64,000 nucleotides of DNA from Embleya sp045207655 (GCF_045207655.1 NZ_CP108784.1:4216001-4280000); one strand, 5' to 3'. Shown: positions 8,271 to 17,830, counted from the first letter of the stretch. Numbers and translations: made by a program. Notes: generated from the letters alone by a model not told the origin.

Positions 8271-11252
8271 GTGGTCGATCGGACACCTCTACCACCAACG
8301 GGGAAGCTTGACCGGGCCGTTGACCGAGAGACGGAGCACGTGGGGGACATTTTTAGCGACCTAAAGCGGGTGGGTGTCCTCAAACGCGAACTGTTGTCCG
8401 GGCAGCCGTCGGACCGCCGACTGGCGCAGCTTGCGAGCGTTTCTCACGGCACTGCTGGCCGATGGTTGGAGGGCGCGCAGCTTCCACAGGATCGCGACAA
8501 ACTAATCAGGGTCATCGACGCAATCAGGGTCGAGGCTGCTACCAGAGGAGCCTTGAACCGGCGCGTTGGCGAGGCGTCCGATGAGACTGTCGCGCAGTTG
8601 CTTGACCCCGAACGATGGCGCGAGGCGTTCGCGTCGGAGCGGGAGCGCCGAGCACAAGAGTGCCGGACCGGGACCGAGCGGCATCAGGCCAAGGCAGCCC
8701 TGGAGAAGGAAGCGGAGTTTGCCCGCTTGGCCGGGCTCGCTGACCGCCCCCGTCCAGTGCGTGCATGGAGCGCGCAACGACTCGGCGTACACCCCGCTAT
8801 CTCAGGGCACCGTGTTGCCCCAGGCGTGGGATTCGTGCTACCCCGCTACGTATCCCGCCCGCACGATACAGAGCTTCGTTCCCGTCTTACTGAGGCCGCC
8901 GCCGACGGGGCAGCCCCCTGTCTCGTGGTGGTGGAAGGAGGTTCCTGCACGGGAAAGTCCCGGTCGGCGTTCGAAGCGGTACAGGCAGCGGTGCCTGACG
9001 ATTTCGACCTGTTCTTTCCTGCAGATCCGACAGGGCTACTCGAAATACTGGCTGCGGACGCCCTGCGGCCGGGCAGCGTACTGTGGCTCAACGAGGCTCA
9101 GGATTACCTCGCTGGTCCTGCGGGGGAAGCGGTGGCCGCTGCTCTGTTGCGGCGACTCGATCGGGACGGGCCGCTTCTGGCCATCGCGACGATGTGGCCC
9201 GACCACCGCGAGAGCCTCATGGCGACTTCTCCTGGCGACACCGTGGACCCGCACCGGCACGCCAAAGCCTTGCTATCCCAGGCCCACCGGGTCCTGATTC
9301 CCCGAAGCTTCGCTGCCTGTCTGGAAGCAGCACGAGATGCCGCTCGATACGACCCTGCGCTCGCGCATGCCCTCTGCACCGGCACCCACGATCTGACCCA
9401 AGTGCTCGCCGCAGGACCCGATCTCGTCGATCATTATGAGCACCCTTCCGGCCCAGCCGGTGTACATGGCCAGGCCCTCATAAGCGCTGCCATGGATGCC
9501 CACAGGCTGGGGGCCAATGGCCCGCTGCCCCACCCCTTCCTGGAAGCGGCAGTTCCCGGCTACCTCGCTGCGGCCGATCGCGCCGTCGGGCCAGATTGGT
9601 TCACCCACGCCCTTGCCTACGCGCGCACCCACATCAAGCACACCACTCGGGCGTTCCAGGATGTGGCCCTGTCATCAGGGATGGGCGTGGAGCCAGGAGT
9701 CACCCGGTTGGCCGACTACTTGGCGCAGCACGGCCGTCGTTCCCGCCGGGCCGAGTGCCCGCCGGTCTCCTTCTGGGAAGCCGCGTATCGGCACCTGACG
9801 CATCCAGATCACCTGGCCGCTCTGGCCGAGGCGGCCAGACGTCGCATGCGCAACCGTTGGGCACATCATCTGTGGCTCAGAGCTTCCGAGGCGGGCAGTG
9901 GCGAGGCCATGTCGGCCCTCGCACGTTCCCTGTGGGTTGAAGGCGACAGGGAAGGTGCCGAGCGTCTGGCACAGCAGGCCGCTGGTCAGGGTGATTTCGC
10001 CGGTCTCAACACCCTTGCCTTCATCCCCGAGCACACTGGCGATTTCGACGAGGCTGAACGGATCTCCTTGCTGGCCTCCGCAGCGGGCAGTGCGTGGGCC
10101 CTTCGCCGGCTGAGCGGTCGCCGCCTACGCACCGGAGACATCACAGGAGCGGAGCGTAACCTACGGCAGGCGGGGGACGCCGGTGACGGGGAAGCCCTGA
10201 TCCTGCTGGCGGCACTTCGTGTGCAGGCCGGTGACCAGGACGAGGCCAAACGCCTTATCACACGGGCGGCCGAAGCTGGCGACATCGAGGGGCTGGCTCA
10301 GCTGGCTGCGCTGCGGATGTTCGAAGGAGACCGTGACCAAGCCGAGCAGTTGGCCAACCGTGTCACGCAGCGGGGCAGCATCCGGGCATGGAACTTACTC
10401 GGCGATGTTATAGAACACCACGGCGAGCTCGATAAGGCGAGGTCCGTGCTCCGCAAGGCCGCAGATGCGGGAGACGAGACCGCCCTTCCACGGCTGGCCT
10501 GGATGGCCGAGAATGCAGGCGAACAGAGTGAGTGCGAACAATTGTTGGAGGACGCGCTCCAGGCGGGCCATGCCGATGCCGTGGCCAGCGTGGCCCTGCT
10601 CCGCGACAGGATCGGTGAAGCTCAAGGTGCCGAACATCTTGCCCGGCGGATCGCTGAGCGGGGTACTCACATTGGGTATCTGAGACTTGCCGAAGCACGG
10701 GAGGAGACCGGCGATCTGGCCGGAGCTGCGACTGTCCTGCGGGCGGCCGCCGAAGGCGGCTCTGTGGAGGCCCTCGTGCGTCTTGCATATATACATGAGA
10801 GAGCCGGAGACGACGAGGCGGCCTTGCCTCTGCTGCGGCAGGCAGTGGTGGCGGACCACGGCGAAGCTTTGCTGAGCCTCGCACTGCTCTGTACACGCAC
10901 GGATCGCGACGAGGCCGAGGGGCTCGCCGTTCAGGCGGCCGATGCCGGATTTCCGGAGGTGCTAGCGTCGCTCGCTGATCGCCGAGAGGAGGTCGGCGAT
11001 CATGATGCGGCGGAACGCATCCGCCAGCAGCTGATTGCGGGGGGATACGCTGACGCCCTGGTCTCGCTGGCCAGACGACGGGCACGGGATGGCATCCAGG
11101 AGGAGGCGGTCCGGCTCCTGGTTCACGCCGCCGATTTCGGGGACGAGGTAACAGCTCTCTCGTTGGCGCAGGTCTGGGAACATGGCCTGGAACCGGACGG
11201 TTCGCCGTCGGCTCCGTGGACCTGGGCCGAGGAACAGCACAGAGATCCCTGA
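8271..11252 (+). CDS. HTH - P-loop NTPase - SEL1/TPR-like repeat protein
   Basis: A 993-aa multidomain protein. Residues 25-95 contain a helix-turn-helix-like segment (RRLAQLASVSHGTAGRWLEG). Residues 210-330 form a P-loop NTPase with a variant Walker A, GGSCTGKSR (the third position is Ser rather than Gly or Pro), and Walker B GSVLWLNEAQDYL. From about 540 to the end there are many 30-40-residue helical repeats of the SEL1/TPR kind (for example AGDQDEAKRLITRAAEAGD and EETGDLAGAATVLRAAAEGG). DNA-binding head, NTPase switch and long repeat sensor is the architecture of STAND-type signalling and phage-defence proteins. The GTG at 8271 opens the frame; GTG at 8340, with GGAG just upstream, is an equally good start. 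It is the last gene before tRNA fragment copy 1, so it is cargo of the leftmost element. Confidence 0.75.
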   Translation: MVDRTPLPPTGKLDRAVDRETEHVGDIFSDLKRVGVLKRELLSGQPSDRRLAQLASVSHGTAGRWLEGAQLPQDRDKLIRVIDAIRVEAATRGALNRRVGEASDETVAQLLDPERWREAFASERERRAQECRTGTERHQAKAALEKEAEFARLAGLADRPRPVRAWSAQRLGVHPAISGHRVAPGVGFVLPRYVSRPHDTELRSRLTEAAADGAAPCLVVVEGGSCTGKSRSAFEAVQAAVPDDFDLFFPADPTGLLEILAADALRPGSVLWLNEAQDYLAGPAGEAVAAALLRRLDRDGPLLAIATMWPDHRESLMATSPGDTVDPHRHAKALLSQAHRVLIPRSFAACLEAARDAARYDPALAHALCTGTHDLTQVLAAGPDLVDHYEHPSGPAGVHGQALISAAMDAHRLGANGPLPHPFLEAAVPGYLAAADRAVGPDWFTHALAYARTHIKHTTRAFQDVALSSGMGVEPGVTRLADYLAQHGRRSRRAECPPVSFWEAAYRHLTHPDHLAALAEAARRRMRNRWAHHLWLRASEAGSGEAMSALARSLWVEGDREGAERLAQQAAGQGDFAGLNTLAFIPEHTGDFDEAERISLLASAAGSAWALRRLSGRRLRTGDITGAERNLRQAGDAGDGEALILLAALRVQAGDQDEAKRLITRAAEAGDIEGLAQLAALRMFEGDRDQAEQLANRVTQRGSIRAWNLLGDVIEHHGELDKARSVLRKAADAGDETALPRLAWMAENAGEQSECEQLLEDALQAGHADAVASVALLRDRIGEAQGAEHLARRIAERGTHIGYLRLAEAREETGDLAGAATVLRAAAEGGSVEALVRLAYIHERAGDDEAALPLLRQAVVADHGEALLSLALLCTRTDRDEAEGLAVQAADAGFPEVLASLADRREEVGDHDAAERIRQQLIAGGYADALVSLARRRARDGIQEEAVRLLVHAADFGDEVTALSLAQVWEHGLEPDGSPSAPWTWAEEQHRDP

Positions 11253-11439
11253 GCGACGAGCCCACTAGCTGAGAACGGGCTGAGACAGCAAGGGCCGCCA
11301 CCCGGCATCAGCGTGTCACTAGACTGCGGCTGCTCGATCCACGATCTGGCCGCCTTCGCCGACCAGATGCGGAAGGAACGTTGCACTCGCTCCGCGTCCG
11401 GCACAAGAGCCTCCCTCCTGAACGCGACGGCCTCCGGCT

Positions 11440-11458
11440 GGTCTCAGTTCTGGTCTCA
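11440..11458 (+). promoter_or_regulatory. Twin GGTCTCA repeats (right-end arm sites, element E0)
   Basis: Two GGTCTCA heptamers, at 11440-11446 and 11452-11458, start 12 bp apart. The second begins 105 bp before tRNA fragment copy 1. The same arrangement, with GGTCTCA or GGTTGCA, precedes all four tRNA fragments. Fixed spacing of about ten helical turns suggests arm-type sites for a tyrosine recombinase or its accessory factor; this is inference. Copy 1 also has a block AGGTCAGGACGCTGAC at 11511-11526, shared at the same offset by the other copies. Confidence 0.7.
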
Positions 11459-11556
11459 TTCACCGGTGTTCATCACCGTCCACGGACCAGGTACACAAAC
11501 GCTCCGCACCAGGTCAGGACGCTGACGGGGCGCCCCGAACGCCCAAGCGGCGACTT

Positions 11557-11609
11557 GGAAAGCGTGTTGGGTTCACACCCTCACGAGTTCGAATCTCGTA
11601 TCCTCCGCC
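11557..11609 (+). repeat. tRNA-Ser(GGA) 3' fragment, attachment-site copy 1
   Basis: A 53-bp direct repeat equal to the 3' part of a tRNA-Ser gene: anticodon GGA, anticodon 3' stem AGCGTG, variable arm, T arm GAGTTCGAATCTC and acceptor strand ATCCTCCGCC. It is preceded by ACTT, so identity reaches into the anticodon loop. The 5' half of the tRNA is absent, so this is not a functional tRNA gene. Tyrosine recombinases commonly use this part of a tRNA gene as attB, and integration leaves such a fragment at the far end. Copies 2 and 3 match all 53 bases; copy 4 differs at two. Confidence 0.9.
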
Positions 11610-11629
11610 GGCCCTAACCGGCAAGGCTG

Positions 11630-11661
11630 TCAGCCCCGACGTCTCGCCAGATCGGGGCTGA
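11630..11661. terminator. Hairpin after tRNA fragment copy 1
   Basis: Inverted repeat TCAGCCCCGA / TCGGGGCTGA with a 12-nt loop, followed by TTTC. It starts 20 bp after the tRNA fragment. If E1 sits next to an intact tRNA gene after integration, this hairpin would serve as that tRNA's terminator. Comparable hairpins follow each of the four copies. Confidence 0.65.
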
Positions 11662-11669
11662 TTTCATGT

Positions 11670-11686
11670 GGTTGCAGTCGGTCTGC
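11670..11686 (+). promoter_or_regulatory. Left-end arm site of E1 (GGTTGCA)
   Basis: GGTTGCA at 11670-11676 begins 61 bp after the end of tRNA fragment copy 1; a weak second copy, GGTCTGC, follows at 11680. The word matches the twin GGTTGCA repeats at the right end of the same segment (17812 and 17824). Function as a recombinase arm site is inferred from this pairing. Confidence 0.55.
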
Positions 11687-12316
11687 GGAACGCGCAGGTC
11701 AGCCCCAGGGGCAGTGCCCAGCCGGTACGGCATCCAGCCCCGTTCGCACGAGTGCGTAGGCCATCGGCCCTCACGCCCCGCGGGCGCGTCAACAGCAAGG
11801 ACCCACGGACTACTCCGAGCGCTTGCGCTACACAAAGAACTCGGCTGTACCGTCGACGAGTTCGGTGTAAACGGTCTCGGAGCCCGGATCAGGCTTGCGT
11901 GTCGGCGGAGCCGCCCTCCGGCTGAAAGGCTGGCAACTCCATCGCAGATCGGCTCGAACGCTTCGCGGGCGTCGCCGAGTTGGGCAGGGGTGCCGTAACT
12001 GCGGCTGCAGCTGATTAGCCCACGACTGCGTCCAGATCGCGAATGAGGGTTCGGTTCCACGGGTGACGTCGAGGTGGGAGATCGCGGACCGTGCTCGCGT
12101 CAGCCACCGTACATGCGCACTTTGCCATCGATGCGTTCATGCTCCGTACGTGTCCAGGCGAGCTCCTGCACCGTCTCAGCCAGAGTGATGACGCGAGCGC
12201 ATCTCCGAAATCGGCCACGGCGGTACATCAAACGTAAGTAGGCTCACGTTCCATCCGTGCGGCCGGGCCGCACGCAGTGTCTGCTCACCCGCTCCCCGGC
12301 TCGTGAAGGTGGATGG
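11687..12316. other. Left part of E1, no supported gene
   Basis: About 630 bp without a convincing gene. Frames on both strands are open over 80-150 codons, but the products are Arg/Ser/Pro-rich without domain features and lack plausible ribosome-binding sites. The stretch probably holds the promoter of the kinase-helicase operon and may contain remnants of decayed genes. Confidence 0.45.
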
Positions 12317-15300
12317 ATGACGGCTCCCACTATCGGAACTTTGCTTCTGCAGAACAGGTACGAAATCACCGGGGGTCCACACACAGGTGATGGCGAATCC
12401 CAGGTCTGGGAGGCTTTCAGCGATGGCTACACGTACCTGCTCAAGACGTGGACGTACGAGGGCGAGCAACCGGACCGGGTGCAGCGCGCTCTATGGGACC
12501 AGGAACTGCGCACCATGTACAAGGTCGCGAGCAGCCCGAGGTCTGACGACGCGCTGGTCGTACTTAAGGATGCAGGTCTCGACCGGGAACACAACTGTTT
12601 CGTCATGGCCCTGGAGGCACCTGGCTACGAGCGTGTCGCCGACGCGCTGCTGCGCCGGGCGCGCTACTCGTGGCTCTCGAACCGGGGAACGGTCGCGCGT
12701 GAACAGCTGTGGAACGGTTTAGGGCGCGTCGCTACGGGACTGAATCTGCTGCACGAACGGCAAGTCCTGCACCGCGGCGTGGACGTCGACTCCCTCTTCT
12801 TTGACGAGGACCTCGGCGCCGAATCGCTCCGTCTCGGCGGCTTCGAATGGTCCGTCAAACTGGGTCGCCCGGTGGGGGCTCAGCCTCCCGCCAGCTGGCC
12901 GGTCCCTCCAGAGCGCACCTCGGGAGGCGTGACCGCCTGGCGTCAGGACGACGACTGGTTCGCCTTCGGCATCCTCTGCTCACGGCTGCTCCTCGACCTC
13001 GAGCGCTTCACCAACAATTCCCCGCCCGAGCGTCACGCACGAGTACTCAAGGCCATCGGCACCGCCGTACACGACCTGACCGAGGCAGAGCGCAAGCTGT
13101 TGCTGGACCTCGTCGCCGCAGACCCGCTGGAGCGTCTGACCGCGCCGCACGACATCCTCAGTCGGATTCAGGACATCACGCGGGCCCTGGCGAACCCCCT
13201 GCGCACCCAGCAGGAGGACGTGCAGTACGTCCTAGCGCTCGATCTGCGACGGCTGGACTTCATCGATCACCTGATGGACAGCGGGCTGCGTGAACACTTG
13301 CTGCTCGATCCCATGGGCACCTTCATCCCCGGGGACCCGGTTCACCGCAAGGAGGCATGCGAGTTCGTCCGCCAGGACCTGCAGAAGCCCCTTCTATACG
13401 CCGTCCCAGGCAGGCCATACTTCATCCTCATCGGCGGCAGGCTCAGCCTGAAGATCACGGCGCACCGGGGGAAGGACGGCACGTCCAGCTGGCAGGTCGC
13501 CGACTGCCGGTCCGCCCAGCCACTGATTTTCAGCGAGGGTGACGACAGTTTCCGCGAACTCCCGCCCGGCCGCGTGTTCGCTTATGCCAGAGACGAGGTG
13601 GCTCGCGATCGTACGATCGCGCAGAACGCCACGTCGTGGGAACCCATACTGCCGAAGATCGACCGCAGTGCGCAGGTCTCACGCGAGCTCAGCCGCTTCC
13701 ACGAATTCATCCGCGTGAGCAACCAGATCGAACTGCTCCTGCTCGACTCACAGATCTTCCCGTACGAGGTCGTCCGCGGCCCGTGGCTGGAGGACGGCGT
13801 GGAGCGGGCCGTGGTCAAGGAGCGCGCGCGCCCTGAGGGACACGAAGTCTTCGAAGCGTTCCGCATGGACTTGATCGACTTCCTACAAAAGGAGGTGCGG
13901 GGCAGCGACCGGTCCAAGGTCATCCTGTCGGGAGCCCGCAACGGCGCCCGTCTGAAACTCCCGCCTCGGGACCCCCAGTCCGACGACGACGGCAACGTGT
14001 GGCAGGTCGATGCCATGGAGCAGGCCACTGAGTTCGTCACACTCAGCCGCGCTGGCCTGAGCAAGGGTCGCGTAAAGCTGGAGAAGGAGGGGTTCCTCCG
14101 CAGCGCTGGCATGCCCGGCCAGATCAGCCTGTTCCGGCGTCGCAAGAAGGCCATCGACGCCCTCGATCAGCACGGATACCTCCTGCGATCGCTGGCTACC
14201 CCGAGCCACGTCCGCATGGATACGGGCGCTTCAGAGCTTCCCGTCGAACTCGACCACGAACGGGTGGACGAGGCCAAACGAGCCAGCATCGAGGACATCC
14301 TCCGAGTACGGCCCATCTACACGTTGCAAGGGCCGCCCGGTACGGGTAAGACCACCCTCGTCGCCTGGCTGCTGCGCGAAATCCTCGCGGAGGATCCCGT
14401 CGTCCAGGTGTTGGTCACGGCCCAAGCCCACGGAGCCGTCGACGTGCTCAGGTCGAAGGTGGGTGAGGCATTCCAGGACGTACCCGAAGCCGACAGGCCG
14501 TTGCAGATCCGGCTACGGGGCCCCCACAAGGCCGGAACCGCACTGCCGGAGGACGGCGTCGAGGGCGTGGCCAGGCAAGTACTCCAGCGCAGCATCTCTC
14601 AGCTCAGTGCCATGAGTTCCCCCAGCGAGGTACAGCTCGCCTGGCTGGAGGATGCGAAGGTCATGGTCGATGAGATCAACATGATGCAGGAGCAGGGGGA
14701 TCTCGGCCGACGCTCGTCGGACTTCGTCGAACTGGTCAAACGCGGCGCGAATCTCACGTACTGCACCACCAGCGCCGGCGACCTGGTCGCCCTCGCCGCA
14801 GGCCAGGCCTACGACTGGTCGATCGTCGAGGAAGCGGGCAAGGCGCACGCGTTCGACCTCGCGCTACCGCTACAGGCAGGTCACCGCTGGTTGCTGATTG
14901 GCGACCACAAGCAACTGGATCCCTACCGGTACGAGGACTACCAGCAGGGACTCGAGAAGCTGGACCCGGTGGCGCAGAACCTCAGCCGCCTCAAAGTGAG
15001 GGCGTCAGGCCTGCTTGACCAGGAATGGCTCGACTCGTGGGAGCGGCGCAGCCAGACGGACCGGGATGAGTTCCGCGAGTACGCCAAGAAATGGCTGAAG
15101 ACCTTCCACCGCCTGTACGAGTACTGCGCCGTGGCTGCGGGTGCCGGCCGTCTCGTCACGGACACCGATGCGAAGGGCGCGTCCGCAGGGCAGTTGATCG
15201 GCCAGCACCGAATGCACCCGGACATCGGCCAGCTCATCTCCGATGCGTACTACCAGGGGCGACTTGTGAACCGCACCCTGGACAAGAAGAACGAACCGGT

Positions 15301-15961
15301 GGAGCGCGTGCGTCACAGCTTCCACTCCCCGCACGGCGTCCGTAATCGGGCCGTTGTCTGGCTCGACGTACCGTGGTGCCGCAACGACGCAGCCACCCGC
15401 GAGCTCGGTCCGAACAGCGGCCAGTCGCCGTACACCAATCCGGCAGAGGCGCGAGCGCTCGCCAACTTCCTTCGGACCTTGGGACCGGATGGCGGGTGTC
15501 AGGGCAAACTCGCGGTGCTGGCCCCGTACTCTCGGCAAGTGAGCCTGCTTAGCCAGCAGTTGCGGGGTGTGCCCCTGCCTGCCGGACTGCAGGTCCAGCT
15601 CGGTCTCAATGCCGAAGCAATCGACGGCAACCGGTTCCCCACCCACACCGTCGACTCCTTCCAGGGCAACCAGGCAGACATCGTCGCCATCAGCCTGGTC
15701 CGCAACAATGAGGAGGAGATCGGCCGTGGTCTGGGGTTCCTCGACGACCCGGGCCGGATGAACGTGCTCCTCTCGCGTGCCGAGCGCCTGCTGATCCTCG
15801 TCGGATCCTGGGACTTTTTCCTCCACCAAGTGCAGGCCGTACCTCTCGCGGACGAGTCCCAGCCCCTGTGGTCCTTCAAGAAGATCGTCACCCTGCTCGG
15901 TGAATGGTTCCTGGATGGCAGGGCTGTGCGTATCCCGGCTGATCTCAGGGAGAACTCGTGA
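12317..15961 (+). CDS. Pseudokinase-SF1 (UPF1-like) helicase fusion
   Basis: A 1214-aa fusion. Residues 15-290 resemble a Ser/Thr protein kinase: an ATP-lobe lysine in TYLLKTWTYEG, then HRGVDVDSLFF (about 152) where an active kinase has HRDLKPEN, and LGGFEWS where it has DFG. Catalytic and Mg-binding aspartates are thus replaced, so it is probably a pseudokinase. After a middle region, an SF1 helicase of the UPF1/Dna2-like type spans about 640-1190: Walker A GPPGTGKTT (about 672), motif II VEEAGKA (about 837), GDHKQLDP (about 861), QHRMHPDIG, VDSFQGNQADIV (about 1114) and NVLLSRAERLLILVG. The ATG at 12317 has GAAGG 7 nt upstream. Its stop overlaps the next gene (GTGA). Kinase-like plus helicase modules occur in phage-defence systems. 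The exact combination is not one I can name. Confidence 0.83.
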   Translation: MTAPTIGTLLLQNRYEITGGPHTGDGESQVWEAFSDGYTYLLKTWTYEGEQPDRVQRALWDQELRTMYKVASSPRSDDALVVLKDAGLDREHNCFVMALEAPGYERVADALLRRARYSWLSNRGTVAREQLWNGLGRVATGLNLLHERQVLHRGVDVDSLFFDEDLGAESLRLGGFEWSVKLGRPVGAQPPASWPVPPERTSGGVTAWRQDDDWFAFGILCSRLLLDLERFTNNSPPERHARVLKAIGTAVHDLTEAERKLLLDLVAADPLERLTAPHDILSRIQDITRALANPLRTQQEDVQYVLALDLRRLDFIDHLMDSGLREHLLLDPMGTFIPGDPVHRKEACEFVRQDLQKPLLYAVPGRPYFILIGGRLSLKITAHRGKDGTSSWQVADCRSAQPLIFSEGDDSFRELPPGRVFAYARDEVARDRTIAQNATSWEPILPKIDRSAQVSRELSRFHEFIRVSNQIELLLLDSQIFPYEVVRGPWLEDGVERAVVKERARPEGHEVFEAFRMDLIDFLQKEVRGSDRSKVILSGARNGARLKLPPRDPQSDDDGNVWQVDAMEQATEFVTLSRAGLSKGRVKLEKEGFLRSAGMPGQISLFRRRKKAIDALDQHGYLLRSLATPSHVRMDTGASELPVELDHERVDEAKRASIEDILRVRPIYTLQGPPGTGKTTLVAWLLREILAEDPVVQVLVTAQAHGAVDVLRSKVGEAFQDVPEADRPLQIRLRGPHKAGTALPEDGVEGVARQVLQRSISQLSAMSSPSEVQLAWLEDAKVMVDEINMMQEQGDLGRRSSDFVELVKRGANLTYCTTSAGDLVALAAGQAYDWSIVEEAGKAHAFDLALPLQAGHRWLLIGDHKQLDPYRYEDYQQGLEKLDPVAQNLSRLKVRASGLLDQEWLDSWERRSQTDRDEFREYAKKWLKTFHRLYEYCAVAAGAGRLVTDTDAKGASAGQLIGQHRMHPDIGQLISDAYYQGRLVNRTLDKKNEPVERVRHSFHSPHGVRNRAVVWLDVPWCRNDAATRELGPNSGQSPYTNPAEARALANFLRTLGPDGGCQGKLAVLAPYSRQVSLLSQQLRGVPLPAGLQVQLGLNAEAIDGNRFPTHTVDSFQGNQADIVAISLVRNNEEEIGRGLGFLDDPGRMNVLLSRAERLLILVGSWDFFLHQVQAVPLADESQPLWSFKKIVTLLGEWFLDGRAVRIPADLRENS

Positions 15962-17616
15962 TCGTCCTCGTACCGGTGAGCATGTTCAGCGTCAACTTCA
16001 CCGTGGCCCGGGGCCGCCCATACAGCCGTCTAGAGAAGCGGGCCCTGGAGGAGATCGCAGCGCGGGTCGGTGTCGCACCCCACCACGGCGCGACGCTAAC
16101 TTCACTGTGCAATACCTTCCGGGTTCCCGAACGCCTGATGGTCGAAGCCGTTGTGACCCTGGTCGGTGCCGGCTGGGTCGCCGTCACCAGCGGCCGGGAG
16201 GCCACATTCGTCCTCACCGCCGAAGGCCAGCAAGCGTGCTCGTCCGGGAAGGACCCGGCATCGGTCGTCGTGGTTCCGTCCCCGCCCTGCACGGTGATCT
16301 TCGATCGCACGGCAGGACAGCTGGCCCGACGCGGTGAAGTGCTGACCGTCTCGAAGCAGGAGGCGCAGCCGGGCCTCAACCCGTCCACTCCCTTGCGCAT
16401 TGTCCGCAACGCGCTGGACGAGTCCCAGATCCAGAAACTGCTGCCGCGCGCCAGCGGCGAGTGGGTGCGAAGCATTGGACGGCCCAGGCTCGTGACATTC
16501 AGCCGCTACCTCCCTGTGCGCGTCGACCTCACCGACAGGGCCATCACAGGGCTCCCCCGGGGGTGGCACCAGGCTCTGTCGGCCGAGATCCTTTCAGTGG
16601 CACAGACCAGGAAGGAAGAATCGGAGGGCGCCCTGGACCTCCAACCGGAACTGCCGCCAACCGCGTGGAAAGAAACACCCCTGACACCGACTCGGATGCC
16701 CTCCATCGGTCCCAGGGACCAACCGACCCCGTTGAGCGTCCCGGGGCGGAAGCCTCCAGCCGCCGCACTCGAAGTCGCGGCAGCGGCCCAGACGGGCACC
16801 TCTTTCCCTTGGCTGGAAGAAGCCGATCCTCTCGGAAACACCAGTGACGGTCTCGCGGACCAGTCGACTGAGGCGACCCTGTTCTCGGAGCTGTCCGGCG
16901 AAAAGCCCCACCAGCTCCTGATCACCGAGGCACTGGCCACGGCGGCGAACCACGTACTGATTGCCTCACCCACGCTGAATATGGAGAGCCTGTCGAAGCT
17001 CGGCGACGCCATCCACGCCGCAGTGGCGCGCGGGGTGCGCGTGGACATCCTCTACGGCGACACGGACAAGGGAACCACCCCGCAGGCCGTCGTCGATCTA
17101 CTGCATCGAATCGGTTACCACGCTGCGAATCGTCTGGGCAGGGACCTCCTGAAGCCAGCCAAGGGACCGACGGGCAGCGGCGCCAGCCTCCTGATCTTCG
17201 GTAGGAGCGACGGAGCGCTAGAGGCGGTTATCGGCGACTACGCGTGGGTCGGGTCACCCGGCTCGGAGCGGGCACGCTCCGTCCATATGGGCGGAACCGA
17301 GTTCATGGCCCAAGTGGCACGGGCAGCCGCAGGTTTGTGGACGTGGAGCGGCGACTCGTATTCCGCCGACCGCTGGCGGAGGGTGGCGGACCGCTGCCAG
17401 GACGACACTGCCGTCTTCGCGGCTCGAGGAGACCGTTGCAAGGACTACGTCCTCGCCGAGCTGATCGTGGACGACGAGCACGCCCAAGTCGCGCAGGGCC
17501 CCGACGACAACGCCGTGTGGATTGGCGGTGCTTGCCAGCACGAGAACGGTTCTGCAACGGGCATCCGCGGCATCTCGGCGGTGATCCGCCGCCCGGACAC
17601 CGTGGCCGCGCCGTGA
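15958..17616 (+). CDS. Partner of the kinase-helicase; degenerate PLD-like C-terminal domain
   Basis: A 552-aa protein translationally coupled to the helicase by a GTGA overlap. Residues 20-105 look like a winged-helix domain (VPERLMVEAVVTLVGAGWVAVTS). A Pro-rich linker follows (about 225-275). Residues 315-430 resemble a phospholipase D/Nuc fold: LITEALATAANHVLIASPTL, then VARGVRVDILYGD, then EAVIGDYAWVGSPG, which corresponds to the HxK(x4)D...GS segment. The HxK part is replaced (about ALE) while the Asp and the GS remain, so a second active half is missing or this is a binding domain. PLD-family nucleases accompany helicases in several defence systems. The PLD reading is tentative; coupling to the helicase is certain from the overlap. 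Confidence 0.7.
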   Translation: MIVLVPVSMFSVNFTVARGRPYSRLEKRALEEIAARVGVAPHHGATLTSLCNTFRVPERLMVEAVVTLVGAGWVAVTSGREATFVLTAEGQQACSSGKDPASVVVVPSPPCTVIFDRTAGQLARRGEVLTVSKQEAQPGLNPSTPLRIVRNALDESQIQKLLPRASGEWVRSIGRPRLVTFSRYLPVRVDLTDRAITGLPRGWHQALSAEILSVAQTRKEESEGALDLQPELPPTAWKETPLTPTRMPSIGPRDQPTPLSVPGRKPPAAALEVAAAAQTGTSFPWLEEADPLGNTSDGLADQSTEATLFSELSGEKPHQLLITEALATAANHVLIASPTLNMESLSKLGDAIHAAVARGVRVDILYGDTDKGTTPQAVVDLLHRIGYHAANRLGRDLLKPAKGPTGSGASLLIFGRSDGALEAVIGDYAWVGSPGSERARSVHMGGTEFMAQVARAAAGLWTWSGDSYSADRWRRVADRCQDDTAVFAARGDRCKDYVLAELIVDDEHAQVAQGPDDNAVWIGGACQHENGSATGIRGISAVIRRPDTVAAP

Positions 17617-17811
17617 GGGTGGTCTTGTGCCAGGTCATCACGGCGGTGGCGCGGGAGGCTACGCGGCTGCCCTGAAGGTCCACCGGCGCCTCGTGGAGCG
17701 CTGGTACTGCAACAGCCAGTTCGTATCCTGCGTCCCGGCGACAACGCGTTCGCAGCGGCGAGATCACCTCAAAGCTGGGCTACTCAATCGCAACCATGAG
17801 GCAGCCGTCCT

Positions 17812-17830
17812 GGTTGCAGTTCTGGTTGCA
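17812..17830 (+). promoter_or_regulatory. Twin GGTTGCA repeats (right-end arm sites, E1)
   Basis: GGTTGCA at 17812-17818 and 17824-17830, 12 bp start to start, the second starting 105 bp before tRNA fragment copy 2. The conserved mid-block is present as AGCTCAGGACGTTGGG from 17883, 46 bp before the fragment. The upstream 17745-17811 stretch is shared with 7681-7747. Confidence 0.7.

Noticed and set aside
11557..11609. A complete tRNA-Ser gene at each of the four repeats
   Set aside because: No acceptor 5' strand, D arm or anticodon 5' stem lies upstream of any copy; only the 3' part from the anticodon is present.
11614..12060. A leftward 148-aa frame after tRNA copy 1
   Set aside because: It spans the hairpin and arm site, has Ser/Arg-rich content and no ribosome-binding site or domain.
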